Part shown: one piece after another, positions 36,600 to 46,030 of the stretch
How the letters are laid out: every line of letters begins with the position of its first letter
Numbering within the stretch: position 1 is the first letter of the stretch
Origin: CBDEGU01 sp965238045
GTDB taxonomy: Bacteria > Acidobacteriota > Terriglobia > Bryobacterales > UBA6623
Direction of reading: 5' to 3'
Length of the DNA stretch: 64,000 nucleotides
NCBI GenBank assembly: GCA_965238045.1
Contig: CBDEGU010000002.1
Coordinates: forward strand, 124,001 to 188,000
Position numbers and translations under genes: made by a program
The notes under the pieces: model-generated
Databases searched by the model: none
What the model was told of the DNA's origin: nothing
The model's input: only the letters and a program-made list of their open reading frames with translations

Positions 36600-37550
36600 C
36601 TAACCATAGGCTTCATCGTAGAATCGCCGGAGCTGTTTGTAGTCGCGCTCGATGGCCGCCAGCACTTTCTCCCGGCGGGCGCTTTCGGTCGGCCCCTCGA
36701 TCTCGTACTCAACGTGCAGCGAAATCGGCCCCTGAAAATTACTAGCGGCCAAGAGTTTGAAAAATTGCGGATAGTCGACCATCCCCTGGCCCAGCGGGCA
36801 CATGTGACGGCCCCACTTGCCCTGATGCTTCTCCCAATAGAAATCCTTGGTCGCAACCATTTTTAGCCTCGACACAAGGCGATGGAAGCCCAGCTTCCAC
36901 CCGGCCGCCCCTCCCTCGATCGTGGCGTGTGCCGGATCGAAGTAGAATCCCATGCGCTCGGGATCGGTATCTCGCAGCGCGCGCCAGTGGTCCCACATCG
37001 CCGAGCCGACATAGGCTCCGGAATGATTGTGGAACCCGCCCTGGATGTTCGCCTGCTGGGCGATCACGGCGAGACCTTCGACATCCCGCTTGACTTGGTC
37101 GATCGTCGCGTCGAGCTGGATGGGTTCGCGATAGCGATAGTAGCCAAGTTTGAAGTAGCCAATGCCCAGGCTGCCGGCAGTTCGCAATATGGGCCGCGCG
37201 GCCGGATCGCCGGGTGAGGTGAGGCCGGTGGTGATCATGGAAATTTCGATCCCGCGATCCTTGAGCGCGCGATGGGCTTTGGGCAGGTCGTCGGTTACGC
37301 GCTCGGGCAGGACGTGCCCCTTCGGGCGCGTCGTGAGATCGACGCCGGGAATTCCCAGCTCCTCAAGCGCACGGGCGAGTTCCCGGTAGCCGAGAAACGG
37401 CAGAGGCTTGGAAAACAAGCAGAGGCTCGGGCGCCGGCTGGCTGGTTTGGGGATGGCTGGCATGGGGCTGGCGGCCGCAGCTCCGCGGTTCACCGCGGCA
37501 CCTAACGCCGCCGTGGTCATCAGAAACTGTCGCCGGTTGAAGTTGTGCAT
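36600..37550 (-). CDS. Tat-exported sugar phosphate isomerase/epimerase-like TIM barrel
   Basis: The 316-residue protein begins MHNFNRRQFLMTTAALGAAV, a twin-arginine signal, so a folded enzyme is probably exported. The barrel has the LGIPGVDLTTRP strand, GGFHNHSGAY with metal-ligand His, GFYFDPAHA with Asp/His, and a late PISLHVEYE strand. Tat-exported AP-endonuclease-2-like barrels of this kind are abundant in Planctomycetes and Solibacteres and likely process sugars or cyclitols. GGAG precedes the ATG at 37550. It lies just upstream of the carboxyltransferase gene, but a functional link is not evident. Confidence 0.88.
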   Translation of the reverse strand: MHNFNRRQFLMTTAALGAAVNRGAAAASPMPAIPKPASRRPSLCLFSKPLPFLGYRELARALEELGIPGVDLTTRPKGHVLPERVTDDLPKAHRALKDRGIEISMITTGLTSPGDPAARPILRTAGSLGIGYFKLGYYRYREPIQLDATIDQVKRDVEGLAVIAQQANIQGGFHNHSGAYVGSAMWDHWRALRDTDPERMGFYFDPAHATIEGGAAGWKLGFHRLVSRLKMVATKDFYWEKHQGKWGRHMCPLGQGMVDYPQFFKLLAASNFQGPISLHVEYEIEGPTESARREKVLAAIERDYKQLRRFYDEAYG

Positions 37551-37644
37551 GATTTTCTCCGTCCAAAGATGAAACGCGCACACCCCTGTTCGCCGCCGGG
37601 CAATCGCCTGCTCCCGCCCATCGGCAAAGGCTCGTTGAACATGG

Positions 37645-39123
<1,479 letters not shown>

Positions 39124-39223
39124 CCGTGGCTCCCTCGCATTCTGGCGGCCGCACTCTGGCGGCTCAGACTGTGAACGGCATTATACCAACAGGCAGATTC
39201 ACTCTCTTTTTGCAATGCAATCC

Positions 39224-40336
39224 GGCGTTGGTGCATGAATCGGTGTAAGCGAGCACGCTAGCGGCGGGGGTGGGGTCCAGTCCATCATAGAGATCGGGGG
39301 TAACGTCATGGTCGCAGCGAAGTCGAGCCGAGTCAACCGCCAGTATAAGAAGAAGTACAGAATCCGGAACTGGAGGGAGTACGAGCGTGGCCTCAGGAGC
39401 CGCGGCGACGTCACGATCTGGCTGAGCGAGGATGCAATTGCCGCGTGGGTACCACCGAAGAACGGTCTTCGCGGAGGCCAGCGGCGGTACTCGAACCTCG
39501 CGGTCCGGACCGCGTTGACGCTGCGGGTCGTCTTCAGCCTGCCGCTCCGCCAGACCGAGGGGTTCCTGGACTCGCTGCTCCGCTTGATGGGCCTCAACCT
39601 CAAGGCCCCGGACCACACCACACTCTCGCGCCGGAACCAAATCGTTGCGGTGCCGCCCCTGACCCGATCCTATGACGGCCCGATCGACTTGATCGTCGAT
39701 TCCACAGGGCTGAAGATTCTGGGTTGCGGCGAATGGAACGCGCACAAGCACAAGGCATCAAAGAAACGCCGGGATTGGCGGAAGCTGCACATCGGGGTGG
39801 ATGCCGAGGGGTTCATTGTGGCGGCCGAACTCACAGCGAGCAGCCGGGACGACGCCTCCACACTCCCTGCTCTTCTCGACACAATCGAGGTTCCCATCCG
39901 GCGTTTCACCGCAGACGGAGCCTACGACCACAGGTCAGTCTACGATCAACTCAGCGCGGCCGGTACAGAGAACGTCGTGATTGTGATTCCCCCTCGTCGC
40001 TCCGCGGTGTCGGCGGGGCCAACGGACGGCCCATGGGCGCAGCGTGACACGGCTCTTGAGAGGATTCGCCAGGTCGGGCGACGAGAGTGGCAGAAGGAGT
40101 CGGGCTACCGACAGCAGGCGCGCGTTGAAAACAGCTTCTTCCGATACAAGTCCGTGCTCGGAGGCGGATTGAAGGCGAGGCACGGCAAGGCACAAAGGAG
40201 AGAAGTTGCGATCGGGTGTCACATCCTCAACCGGATGGCCGAGCTGGGTAGGCCGAAATCCTGCGCTGTGGTGTCCTGAACGAGAAGTTGGAAAAGCGCC
40301 CCCACTCGCGCCGCAGTTGAATCATGCAACAGCGCC
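39224..40336 (+). mobile_element. IS5-family (IS903-like) insertion sequence, copy 1
   Basis: The element is about 1,113 bp. Its ends match imperfectly as inverted repeats: the left GGCGTTGGTGCATGAATC against the complement of the right end, with three mismatches in 18, close to the IS903 end pattern. Copy 2 is at 62598-63710 in the same orientation. The shared sequence defines the ends. The 9 bp outside each end do not match, so no target duplication survives, pointing to recombination or deletion after insertion. It sits between gatB and a truncated gene end. Confidence 0.9.
39308..40279 (+). CDS. IS5-family transposase, copy 1
   Basis: The 323-residue DDE transposase has an N-terminal helical domain (RNWREYERGL, RYSNLAVRTALTLRVVFSLPLRQ) and PDHTTLSRR. 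Catalytic positions are seen as Asp in DLIVDSTGLK, Asp in FTADGAYDH, and Glu in QARVENSFFRYK. The frame is complete. It differs from copy 2 at residue Ala versus Gly before RVENS and at one silent base. It is probably active or recently active. Confidence 0.95.
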   Translation: MVAAKSSRVNRQYKKKYRIRNWREYERGLRSRGDVTIWLSEDAIAAWVPPKNGLRGGQRRYSNLAVRTALTLRVVFSLPLRQTEGFLDSLLRLMGLNLKAPDHTTLSRRNQIVAVPPLTRSYDGPIDLIVDSTGLKILGCGEWNAHKHKASKKRRDWRKLHIGVDAEGFIVAAELTASSRDDASTLPALLDTIEVPIRRFTADGAYDHRSVYDQLSAAGTENVVIVIPPRRSAVSAGPTDGPWAQRDTALERIRQVGRREWQKESGYRQQARVENSFFRYKSVLGGGLKARHGKAQRREVAIGCHILNRMAELGRPKSCAVVS

Positions 40337-40541
40337 GAGCCTTACCGTAAAAATGGCTGGCCAGAGCGGCAACTTCCAGGTAGAGTTCTCCGACCTCAAT
40401 CTGGACACCTTCACCGATGTGGTCGTAAACATCGACGACAGCGCCCCCGTGCTGCCAAGTGGAGATATCGAGGTGACCCTGACCGGTGCGTTGCTCAACG
40501 GCGCCGAGTTCGAGGGCGCCCAGACCATCTGTGTGAAGTAG
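40337..40541 (+). pseudogene. C-terminal fragment of an unidentified gene cut off by IS5 copy 1
   Basis: Directly after the IS right end an open frame runs to the TAG at 40539-40541, encoding about 67 residues (starting PSLTVKMAGQSGNFQVEFSD, ending FEGAQTICVK). The peptide is acidic and beta-rich, like the tail of a secreted protein. It has no start codon context outside the IS and is followed by a perfect terminator at 40612. This supports it being the true 3' end of a former gene. The 5' part is not on the other side of the IS. Confidence 0.6.
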
Positions 40542-40611
40542 CCTTGGCCGGCGATCCCCGCGTTGCGGACTGGCCTGGGGAGAGCCGCCGAGAATTACCG
40601 TAAGCTTAGAA

Positions 40612-40640
40612 GGGCCACGCTCATGAGCGTGGCCCTTTTT
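40612..40640 (+). terminator. Perfect intrinsic terminator
   Basis: A 24-bp perfect palindrome (40612-40635, GGGCCACGCTCA and its complement) is followed immediately by TTTTT. It lies 70 bp after the stop of the truncated frame ending at 40541, so it is probably the original terminator of that disrupted gene. Confidence 0.9.
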
Positions 40641-40740
40641 CTTGACTCTTCTGGGTTTTCGCCGGCAACGATCTCGAACGGAAGCGCGTGTTGCAGGTCG
40701 CGGCTCTGTCAAGTTGACGGCGGTCGGCGACAATGGGCCG

Positions 40741-40911
40741 ATGGAATCACCGTACCGGCGCCACTGCTTTCCACCCGAGATCATCAGCCATGCCGTTTGG
40801 CTGCACCATCGGTTCACCCTGAGCTTTCGCGATGCCAGAGGCCTTCTCGCTGAGAGCGGCGTCACCGCATCCTGGGGAGCCACTCGATCCTGGCGCCGGA
40901 AGTTTGGATAG
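40741..40911 (+). pseudogene. IS6-family transposase N-terminal fragment
   Basis: Fifty-six residues from the ATG at 40741 match the start of IS6/IS26-type transposases (HCFPPEIISHAVWLHHRF, LSFRDARGLLAESGVT, WRRKFG) and then stop at TAG. The DDE domain is missing. The fragment abuts an IstB-like C-terminal piece, so one mobile element was truncated against another. Confidence 0.75.
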
Positions 40912-40975
40912 TCTCACCCACCACGTCCATATCTTGGAGATGAACGGCGAGAGCTGCCGTCTCCAGCAGGGAAAG
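40907..40975 (+). pseudogene. IS21-type IstB ATPase C-terminal fragment
   Basis: The frame reads DSLTHHVHILEMNGESCRLQQ, which resembles the C-terminus of IstB helper ATPases of IS21 elements (typically THRVxILEMNGxSYRLKQS). Nothing of the ATPase core precedes it. It overlaps the end of the IS6-like fragment in a different frame. Confidence 0.6.
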
Positions 40976-41044
40976 GGTTCCCGGAAACGTCCTTCCTCGG
41001 CCCGAGCCCCCGGGGGGCCGGCCATGGACGGCCGGCTGGCGGAG

Positions 41045-41172
41045 GGCATTGTGGCGCTGGGCGTTCGCGACCAGCTTACCGCAGGTGAGCGGGGTTGGCG
41101 GGGGCTGGCGGATGGAGGTGGCTGTGAAAACACCGGTTAGCTTATTTGTGATCTCGTGATCCGGGTATGGGG
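41045..41172 (+). repeat. Dispersed repeat B, copy 1
   Basis: This 128-bp block matches 59143-59271 almost end to end, and the 3' two-thirds match 42882-42961. Anchors are GGGGTTGGCGGGGGCTGGCG near 41094, GGTTAGCTTATTTGTG near 41135 and GGGTATGGGG at its end. Copies 1 and 3 also share a coding-like reading (QLTAG..GWRGLADG..CE..stop). The function is unknown. Confidence 0.7.
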
Positions 41173-41262
41173 TAGCCGCCGCGCCGGGTTGACGACGGCG
41201 GACAGGCGCTCGGTGAGAAGCGCCTGGAGGCAGTCCCCTGGGCGCGGCGCCGCGAGAGGCGC

Positions 41263-41554
41263 CAGAAAGCTGTGAAAGAATGCTGCGGCAGCCAGCCGCG
41301 CATCACCTAACCCGCTGTTCTCATCACGTGGTGATGCGAAGTGCGTGAGAGGCGCGTCAGTACGAGGCGCGCGCCGCTTGACGAGCGCAGGCGTACTTGA
41401 CAGTACGTTGAGCACGGCGAGCAAGCGCAACGAAGTAATGGCGGGCCTCTCATGTGCTTCGGTCGCCAGGTGGTGAGAAATGCGGGCTAAGTTCTTGCGA
41501 ATCAGAGAGTGTTTCGCCAGCGCTTGTGGCAGTCCCGATTCTTTCACGCCTTCC
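41263..41554 (+). repeat. Dispersed repeat family C, copy 2, split by repeat A
   Basis: The two flanks (41263-41306 and 41491-41554) match the single block at 10300-10409. Repeat A at 41307-41490 sits between them. This looks like an insertion of A into C, which supports A being mobile. The right flank holds GCTTGTGGCAGTCCCGATTC and GCCTTC. Confidence 0.55.
41307..41490. repeat. MITE-like dispersed repeat A, copy 2
   Basis: The 184-bp copy matches 34799-34984 at about 170 of 184 positions. The interior (41351-41440) is nearly invariant while the outer left arm has drifted (CTAACCCGCTG versus CTAGCCCGCAT). The inverted-repeat arms still pair over most of 40 bp. It lies inside repeat C. Confidence 0.85.
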
Positions 41555-41610
41555 AGGTGCAGATCGGTCAACGTCGCGGGAACGGCTCAACCCTTCATAA
41601 CCATCCCCGT

Positions 41611-42762
41611 TTAGACGGCATATTTCTTGACGGCGTCGTCATCGAGCTCGACACCGAGGCCGGGCCTGTCGCTGACGATGGCGTAGCTGTCTCTGATCTC
41701 GATCGGCTCAACGATGAGGTCGTCGACACGCTGGTAGCTCAAAATGTCGCTCGGGTAAGTGCAATTGCTCGCCGCCGCGCAGGCGTGCAAGTAGGAGGCG
41801 TCCCGGATGCCCATGTCGTGGGAGGAGCCGTGCCAGACCTCGTACTTCATGGCCCGCGCAAGGTAGCAGTTCGCGACGAAAGCAGGCATGCTCGCGGGCG
41901 AGGTATTGAACATATCGCAGGCGCCGGCCGAGTAAGCCCGGATCATCTCCAGCGGATTGCTCTGGTGGTGGCAAACCATGTAGCTGACCTGGTCGCGCAG
42001 TTTCCGATAGCCCTCGTGATCTTTCTTTGGGAAAGCGTCCTCGAGAACCAGCATGTTACCGATGCGGTCGAGTTCCTTAGCGAGCGGCAGAGCTTGCTCG
42101 TAGGAGTAGAAACGTTCATTGGGATCGACAATCGCTTTGATCCCCGGAGCTTCGTCGGCGATGGCCCCGATGACGTCCACGACCGCGTCCTCGAGCTTGC
42201 ACTTAATCTTGATGGTGGTGAAATTGCCTGCCTTGGCCCGCTGGGCGACGCGACGCATGTCTTGCGCGTTCTTCCGGCCACACCAGTAACCAACTAAGAC
42301 TTTGCGCTGGGCCAGCCCGCCAAGCAAGCGGTAGACAGGCCAGCCGACCGCTTTGCCGACGATGTCATAGAGAGCGGCCTCAAAGGCCTCGGCCCCATGA
42401 CGATCCGGGAGATCGAGGCTGGTCAGATTGAAGTCAAAGACATTCTTGCCGATGATGGCGTCGGCGGTCTTGCGGATTCGGGCGCCGTCCGCGCCTCTTC
42501 CCGACTCACCAATGCCGATGAGGCCCGAGTCGGTATGGACCTTGAGTATCCATTTGGGAACCATCGAGAAGAGCGGCGTCTCGACGTATTCCGGACTGTA
42601 GATGATGTCGTCCTGCATGGGAACGGCCACGCGGAACATTTCGATCTTGGTGATCTTGAGTCGCTCCGTCTTACCCACGGCGGAGGAAGGCAGTGCCGCG
42701 AGACCGGCGGCCCCTGTTGCGGATGCGAGCAAATTACGGCGAGACAAGCTGGAAGGTTTCAT
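41611..42762 (-). CDS. Tat-exported mandelate racemase/muconate-lactonizing enzyme family protein
   Basis: The 383-residue enolase-superfamily protein has a twin-arginine leader (MKPSSLSRRNLLASATGAAG) predicting export. The capping domain (KITKIEMFRVAVPM) and barrel follow, with FTTIKIKCK in the first catalytic-Lys strand, AIVDPNERF and VLEDAFP as metal-ligand Asp/Glu strands, and later MVCHHQSNP and VWHGSSHDMGI with candidate His residues. Such enzymes dehydrate or racemise sugar acids by abstracting the alpha proton. The specific acid cannot be assigned. Upstream lies a repeat B copy. Confidence 0.88.
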   Translation of the reverse strand: MKPSSLSRRNLLASATGAAGLAALPSSAVGKTERLKITKIEMFRVAVPMQDDIIYSPEYVETPLFSMVPKWILKVHTDSGLIGIGESGRGADGARIRKTADAIIGKNVFDFNLTSLDLPDRHGAEAFEAALYDIVGKAVGWPVYRLLGGLAQRKVLVGYWCGRKNAQDMRRVAQRAKAGNFTTIKIKCKLEDAVVDVIGAIADEAPGIKAIVDPNERFYSYEQALPLAKELDRIGNMLVLEDAFPKKDHEGYRKLRDQVSYMVCHHQSNPLEMIRAYSAGACDMFNTSPASMPAFVANCYLARAMKYEVWHGSSHDMGIRDASYLHACAAASNCTYPSDILSYQRVDDLIVEPIEIRDSYAIVSDRPGLGVELDDDAVKKYAV

Positions 42763-43490
42763 TGACTTGGGCTCCTTTGCCGGCGCTGGCGCGCTTCTCG
42801 TGATCCAGGATTTCCTTTTTGGCTGTCCTGGCAAGGATAGGATAGCCGACTCCCGCCCGCGATGCAACGGTCTTCGCCCTCGTGGTTGGGAGGCTGGCGG
42901 ATGGGAGTTGTTGAGAGGGCGTTGGTTAGCTTATTTGTGGTCTTGTGAACCGTTTATGGGGAACCGCTTGTTTCAACGGAACTCCGGACATCCTCGGGGA
43001 CGAATGTCAGGACTTTAAGGGTTTCGCCTTGTGTTCTCCGGGAAGAAAAACACAGTCGCTTCAGTGCTGGAGTCTGCTCAAGCGATACGATGAGGGGGTA
43101 TAGAAGGGTGGGCATATTGCGCGCTGGTTGACACCCTGTGGTATGGCATGCGGCAAGTTTTTGTGGCCCAAAACGGCGTTCCGGTTTCGGCTGACCTGCC
43201 CAGCGATCTGAGGAACTGGAGGTCACAGATTCGCGCCCAATGGATTCGGGTATGGATTGCAGCAAACAAGGTGGGGGCTCTTCTCGTTGCCGTTGTTCCG
43301 CACAAGGCGTTGAATGTTTCGGCCGAATGGGTAGTGCCCACTGGATGGTCTAAATGGCTTCTGCTGCTCCGGGTATCATTTGCGGCTGCGTTTTCGGTCG
43401 TCTAGTTCCACTGCGTTTGGGAGGTTCTGGCTGCGTTCGTTCCCCGGTTCAGGATCCGCAATAAGAAGATTAAAGAAGGAGATATTCAGG
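42763..43490. other. Intergenic region with a repeat B copy and no confident gene
   Basis: Repeat B copy 2 lies at 42882-42961. An 85-codon frame at 43148-43405 (starting MRQVFVAQNGVPV) has a hydrophobic tail but no family resemblance and no ribosome-binding site. I treat it as unproven. A TTGACA word at 43128-43133 has no matching -10 at proper spacing. Nothing else is recognised. Confidence 0.4.
42882..42961 (+). repeat. Dispersed repeat B, copy 2 (shorter)
   Basis: About 80 bp match the right two-thirds of copies 1 and 3: AGGCTGGCGGATGG near 42891, then GGTTAGCTTATTTGTG at 42924-42939 and TATGGGG at the end. It lies upstream of the mandelate-racemase-like gene. Confidence 0.7.
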
Positions 43491-43796
43491 ATGCTGACAA
43501 TACTGAAGGATCTCAATAGAGGCGCCCGGGTCGGCGCTGTGGCACTACCCTGCACCTTCGTCCTGGTCTGGATGTTGAACGTGGTGAATCCGGAGCTTTC
43601 AGGCGACGATCTGGCCACAACGGTAGCAGTTCTTTTGATGGTGGTATATCTGTATACTCGCCTGATCGCACTTGTCGTTCCCATGGTCGTCAGGCAGGAA
43701 CTACGGACAAATCTAGACCGCCAGCAGGTCGCACATGTCCAGACCCGGTTCGTGATCCCAGGCTCCATCGCGGGTGTCACCTTGCTCGTGCTGTGA
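43491..43796 (+). CDS. Small membrane protein, hypothetical
   Basis: The 101-residue product starts at the ATG 43491 with GGAG about 9 bp upstream. It has two or three hydrophobic segments (VGAVALPCTFVLVWMLNVV, ATTVAVLLMVVYLYTRLIALVV, and a short C-terminal IAGVTLLVL) with a charged stretch between. No family is recognised. The DUF5715-like gene begins about 60 bp downstream on the same strand, so they may be co-transcribed. Confidence 0.55.
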   Translation: MLTILKDLNRGARVGAVALPCTFVLVWMLNVVNPELSGDDLATTVAVLLMVVYLYTRLIALVVPMVVRQELRTNLDRQQVAHVQTRFVIPGSIAGVTLLVL

Positions 43797-43859
43797 ATCT
43801 TGCGGGCGTTGTACCACGCGAAGTGCAAGGTCACGACCGCTATGCTAGGCTATTTAAAA

Positions 43860-44486
43860 ATGGGAATGTTTCAAACAATTCTCTCTGCTTGTGTTTTAGT
43901 TTGTCTCTTGGCGGCGCCCTTAACGGCCGCGAGTTTGCGCGGATACCCCGGCGCGCAGTTGATCCAGAATGAGCGGGCCGACGCCGACCGGCTCTCGCGC
44001 CTGGAAGACCGTACCATGTTGCAGCGCTTCGCCCGCCTGCAGCTCATTGACCCGATACCAGGTAAGACGCGGAACTACTATCTCCATTCGGTGCCGGCGC
44101 AGTATCAATATTTGAGGCCCTGGGCGAAGCTCTTTCTCGATCGCCTGAGCAGTCAGTACCGCGCGAGATTTCGCAAGCCCCTGCGCGTAACGAGCCTGAC
44201 GCGGACCGCGGCGTATCAGAAGTCTCTGCGGAGGAAGAACTCGAACGCCGCCGCCGCGAATGGCCAAAAGCGCTCCACGCATCTTACCGGCGCGAGCCTC
44301 GATATTTCGAAGAAAGGGATGCGGCGCGCCGAAGTGCGCTGGATGCGGCGCGTGCTTTCTTCCCTCAAGGCGAAGGGCTATCTGTTCCCCGTTGAAGAAT
44401 TCCAGCAGCCGAATTTCCACGTCATGGTCTACCGGAACTACCCCCAATACGTTGAAAAACTTCTGGCGAAACGGTCACGAAAGTAA
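43860..44486 (+). CDS. DUF5715-like secreted protein, M15 peptidase-like
   Basis: The 208-residue protein has an N-terminal signal peptide (MFQTILSACVLVCLLAAPLTAAS). The core RVTSLTRTAAYQKSLRR, STHLTGASLDISKKG and FHVMVY resembles the metal site of D,D/L,D-carboxypeptidases of the M15 type (SxHxxG...D and a late H), and the family is known as DUF5715. A cell-wall role is a reasonable guess but unproven. Several ATGs are available (43842, 43860, 43866); 43860 gives the best signal peptide start. Confidence 0.75.
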   Translation: MGMFQTILSACVLVCLLAAPLTAASLRGYPGAQLIQNERADADRLSRLEDRTMLQRFARLQLIDPIPGKTRNYYLHSVPAQYQYLRPWAKLFLDRLSSQYRARFRKPLRVTSLTRTAAYQKSLRRKNSNAAAANGQKRSTHLTGASLDISKKGMRRAEVRWMRRVLSSLKAKGYLFPVEEFQQPNFHVMVYRNYPQYVEKLLAKRSRK

Positions 44487-44679
44487 CCAGCGGAAATCAG
44501 CGCCGTCCCGCCAGCGGGTTCGGGCAGGCGCGTCTCTCCCCCTCAAGTGCCTTCCGAGCCGGGAAACTTTGCTTGATTCGTACCCCGCCGGCCTGCCCGG
44601 CGCGTAGTATCATAAAGACGATCTAGCGAGACAATGCGGCGGACGATTCGCCGCCGTTCCGTATCGAGAGTCCCTCCTT

Positions 44680-45936
44680 ATGAACGTTCGTACAAAATTT
44701 GGCGTCGTTTCTTCTTCCACGCTACTGACGTTGATGCTGATCGTCGGCGCCCTGATGGGAAAGGGCAAGGAAGCAGACGGCGCGTATCGTCCCTTGTCGG
44801 TGTACACCGAAGTGCTCGCTCGCATACGTGGTGAGTATGTTGAAGAGCCTGACATGGAGAAAGTCACCCGCGGGGCGCTCCAGGGATTAGTTGCCTATCT
44901 CGACCCGCTTTCAAGTTATTTGACCGCCGAGCAGTACAACGCCTATCAAATCAGCAGGTCGAACGGCGACAAGGGAACGGGGCTCTCTACGGGCCTGGTG
45001 CTGCACAAGCAGCGTATGTCGTTTACGCAGGTGCTGGCGGTTCTTCCCGGCTCTTCGGCCGACGAGGCGGGTATCCGTCAAGGCGATCTGGTTGAGGCGG
45101 TGGATAGCCGGAGCACCCGCAACATGCCGCTGGCCCAGCTTCACAGCGTGCTCAGCGGCAAGACGGGGACGACCGTTCGTGTCCTGGTACGCCCGGCCCG
45201 GCAGCCCGACGAGCCACAAGAGTTCACTTTGACCCGGACGAAAGTAACCATGCCGCCGGTGAAACATCGCATGCTGCCCGATGGGATCGGCTATATCGAC
45301 GTGGACGTTCTCGACGCCAAACGGATCGAGGAAGTAGGCCAGGCCGTCCAATTGCTGAAATCCTCGGGCGCGAAAAAATTGGTCGTCGATCTGCGGGCGA
45401 ACGCGGTCGGTGACGCCGAGCAAGGAGTTCGTCTGGCGGATCTGTTCCTCTCAAGCGGCACGGTCGTTTCCCTCAAAGGGCAGCGCTATGCCGAGAAAGT
45501 ATTTTCCGCCAAGGCCGGCACGGCTCTGACCGATCTGCCTCTAGTTGTGATCACCGACCGCGCCACGTCCGGCGGAGCCGAAATCGCCGTCGCCGGTCTG
45601 CTCGATAATCAGCGCGCAAAGGTGGTCGGCGAGCGCACCTATGGGCTGGCGGCTTTTCAGGAAACGATTCTGCTCGAGGATGGCGCCGCACTGATCTTGT
45701 CGGTCGCGAAATACTACCGTCCCTCGGGCGACACGATTCAGGATGGCGGCATCAAGCCGTCGGACCCGCTCACTCCAGCCGAATTGCGCACCTACCGGCT
45801 CGCCGAGATAGATATGATCGAGGGCGAAGAAGGGGGCATCTCGGCCCGCGAAGGCGATCCAGAAAAAGATCCGTATCTAAAGAAGGCGATCGAGGTTCTC
45901 GGCGGGTTGTCCGCGCCGGCCCAAGACCCGGCTTAG
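44680..45936 (+). CDS. S41-family C-terminal processing protease homologue lacking catalytic residues
   Basis: The 418-residue protein has a signal-anchor, an N-terminal helical domain, a PDZ domain (about residues 100-190, VLAVLPGSSADEAGIRQGDLV) and an S41 core (GIGYIDVDVLDAKRIEEVG, VVDLRANAVGD, LVVITDRATSGGAEIAVAGLL). Aligning the AEI motif with E. coli Tsp puts Gly298 where the catalytic Ser belongs, although Ser297 is adjacent. Leu323 (ERTYGLAAFQE) replaces the catalytic Lys of GKG. It is probably a non-proteolytic or altered periplasmic protein. Length and fold are otherwise normal. Confidence 0.87.
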   Translation: MNVRTKFGVVSSSTLLTLMLIVGALMGKGKEADGAYRPLSVYTEVLARIRGEYVEEPDMEKVTRGALQGLVAYLDPLSSYLTAEQYNAYQISRSNGDKGTGLSTGLVLHKQRMSFTQVLAVLPGSSADEAGIRQGDLVEAVDSRSTRNMPLAQLHSVLSGKTGTTVRVLVRPARQPDEPQEFTLTRTKVTMPPVKHRMLPDGIGYIDVDVLDAKRIEEVGQAVQLLKSSGAKKLVVDLRANAVGDAEQGVRLADLFLSSGTVVSLKGQRYAEKVFSAKAGTALTDLPLVVITDRATSGGAEIAVAGLLDNQRAKVVGERTYGLAAFQETILLEDGAALILSVAKYYRPSGDTIQDGGIKPSDPLTPAELRTYRLAEIDMIEGEEGGISAREGDPEKDPYLKKAIEVLGGLSAPAQDPA

Positions 45937-46030
45937 CGTTTTCACCGCGTCCCTCAGCAGCGGTGTCTCATGCAGTGATGAGCAGCGACAAGCTCATCCG
46001 CCTCGCCCTGAAACCCCGCGGCGCAAGTAT

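Noticed and set aside
43148..43405. 85-codon frame as a gene
   Set aside because: It has no ribosome-binding site or family features, and its neighbours are repeats. Kept only as a note.
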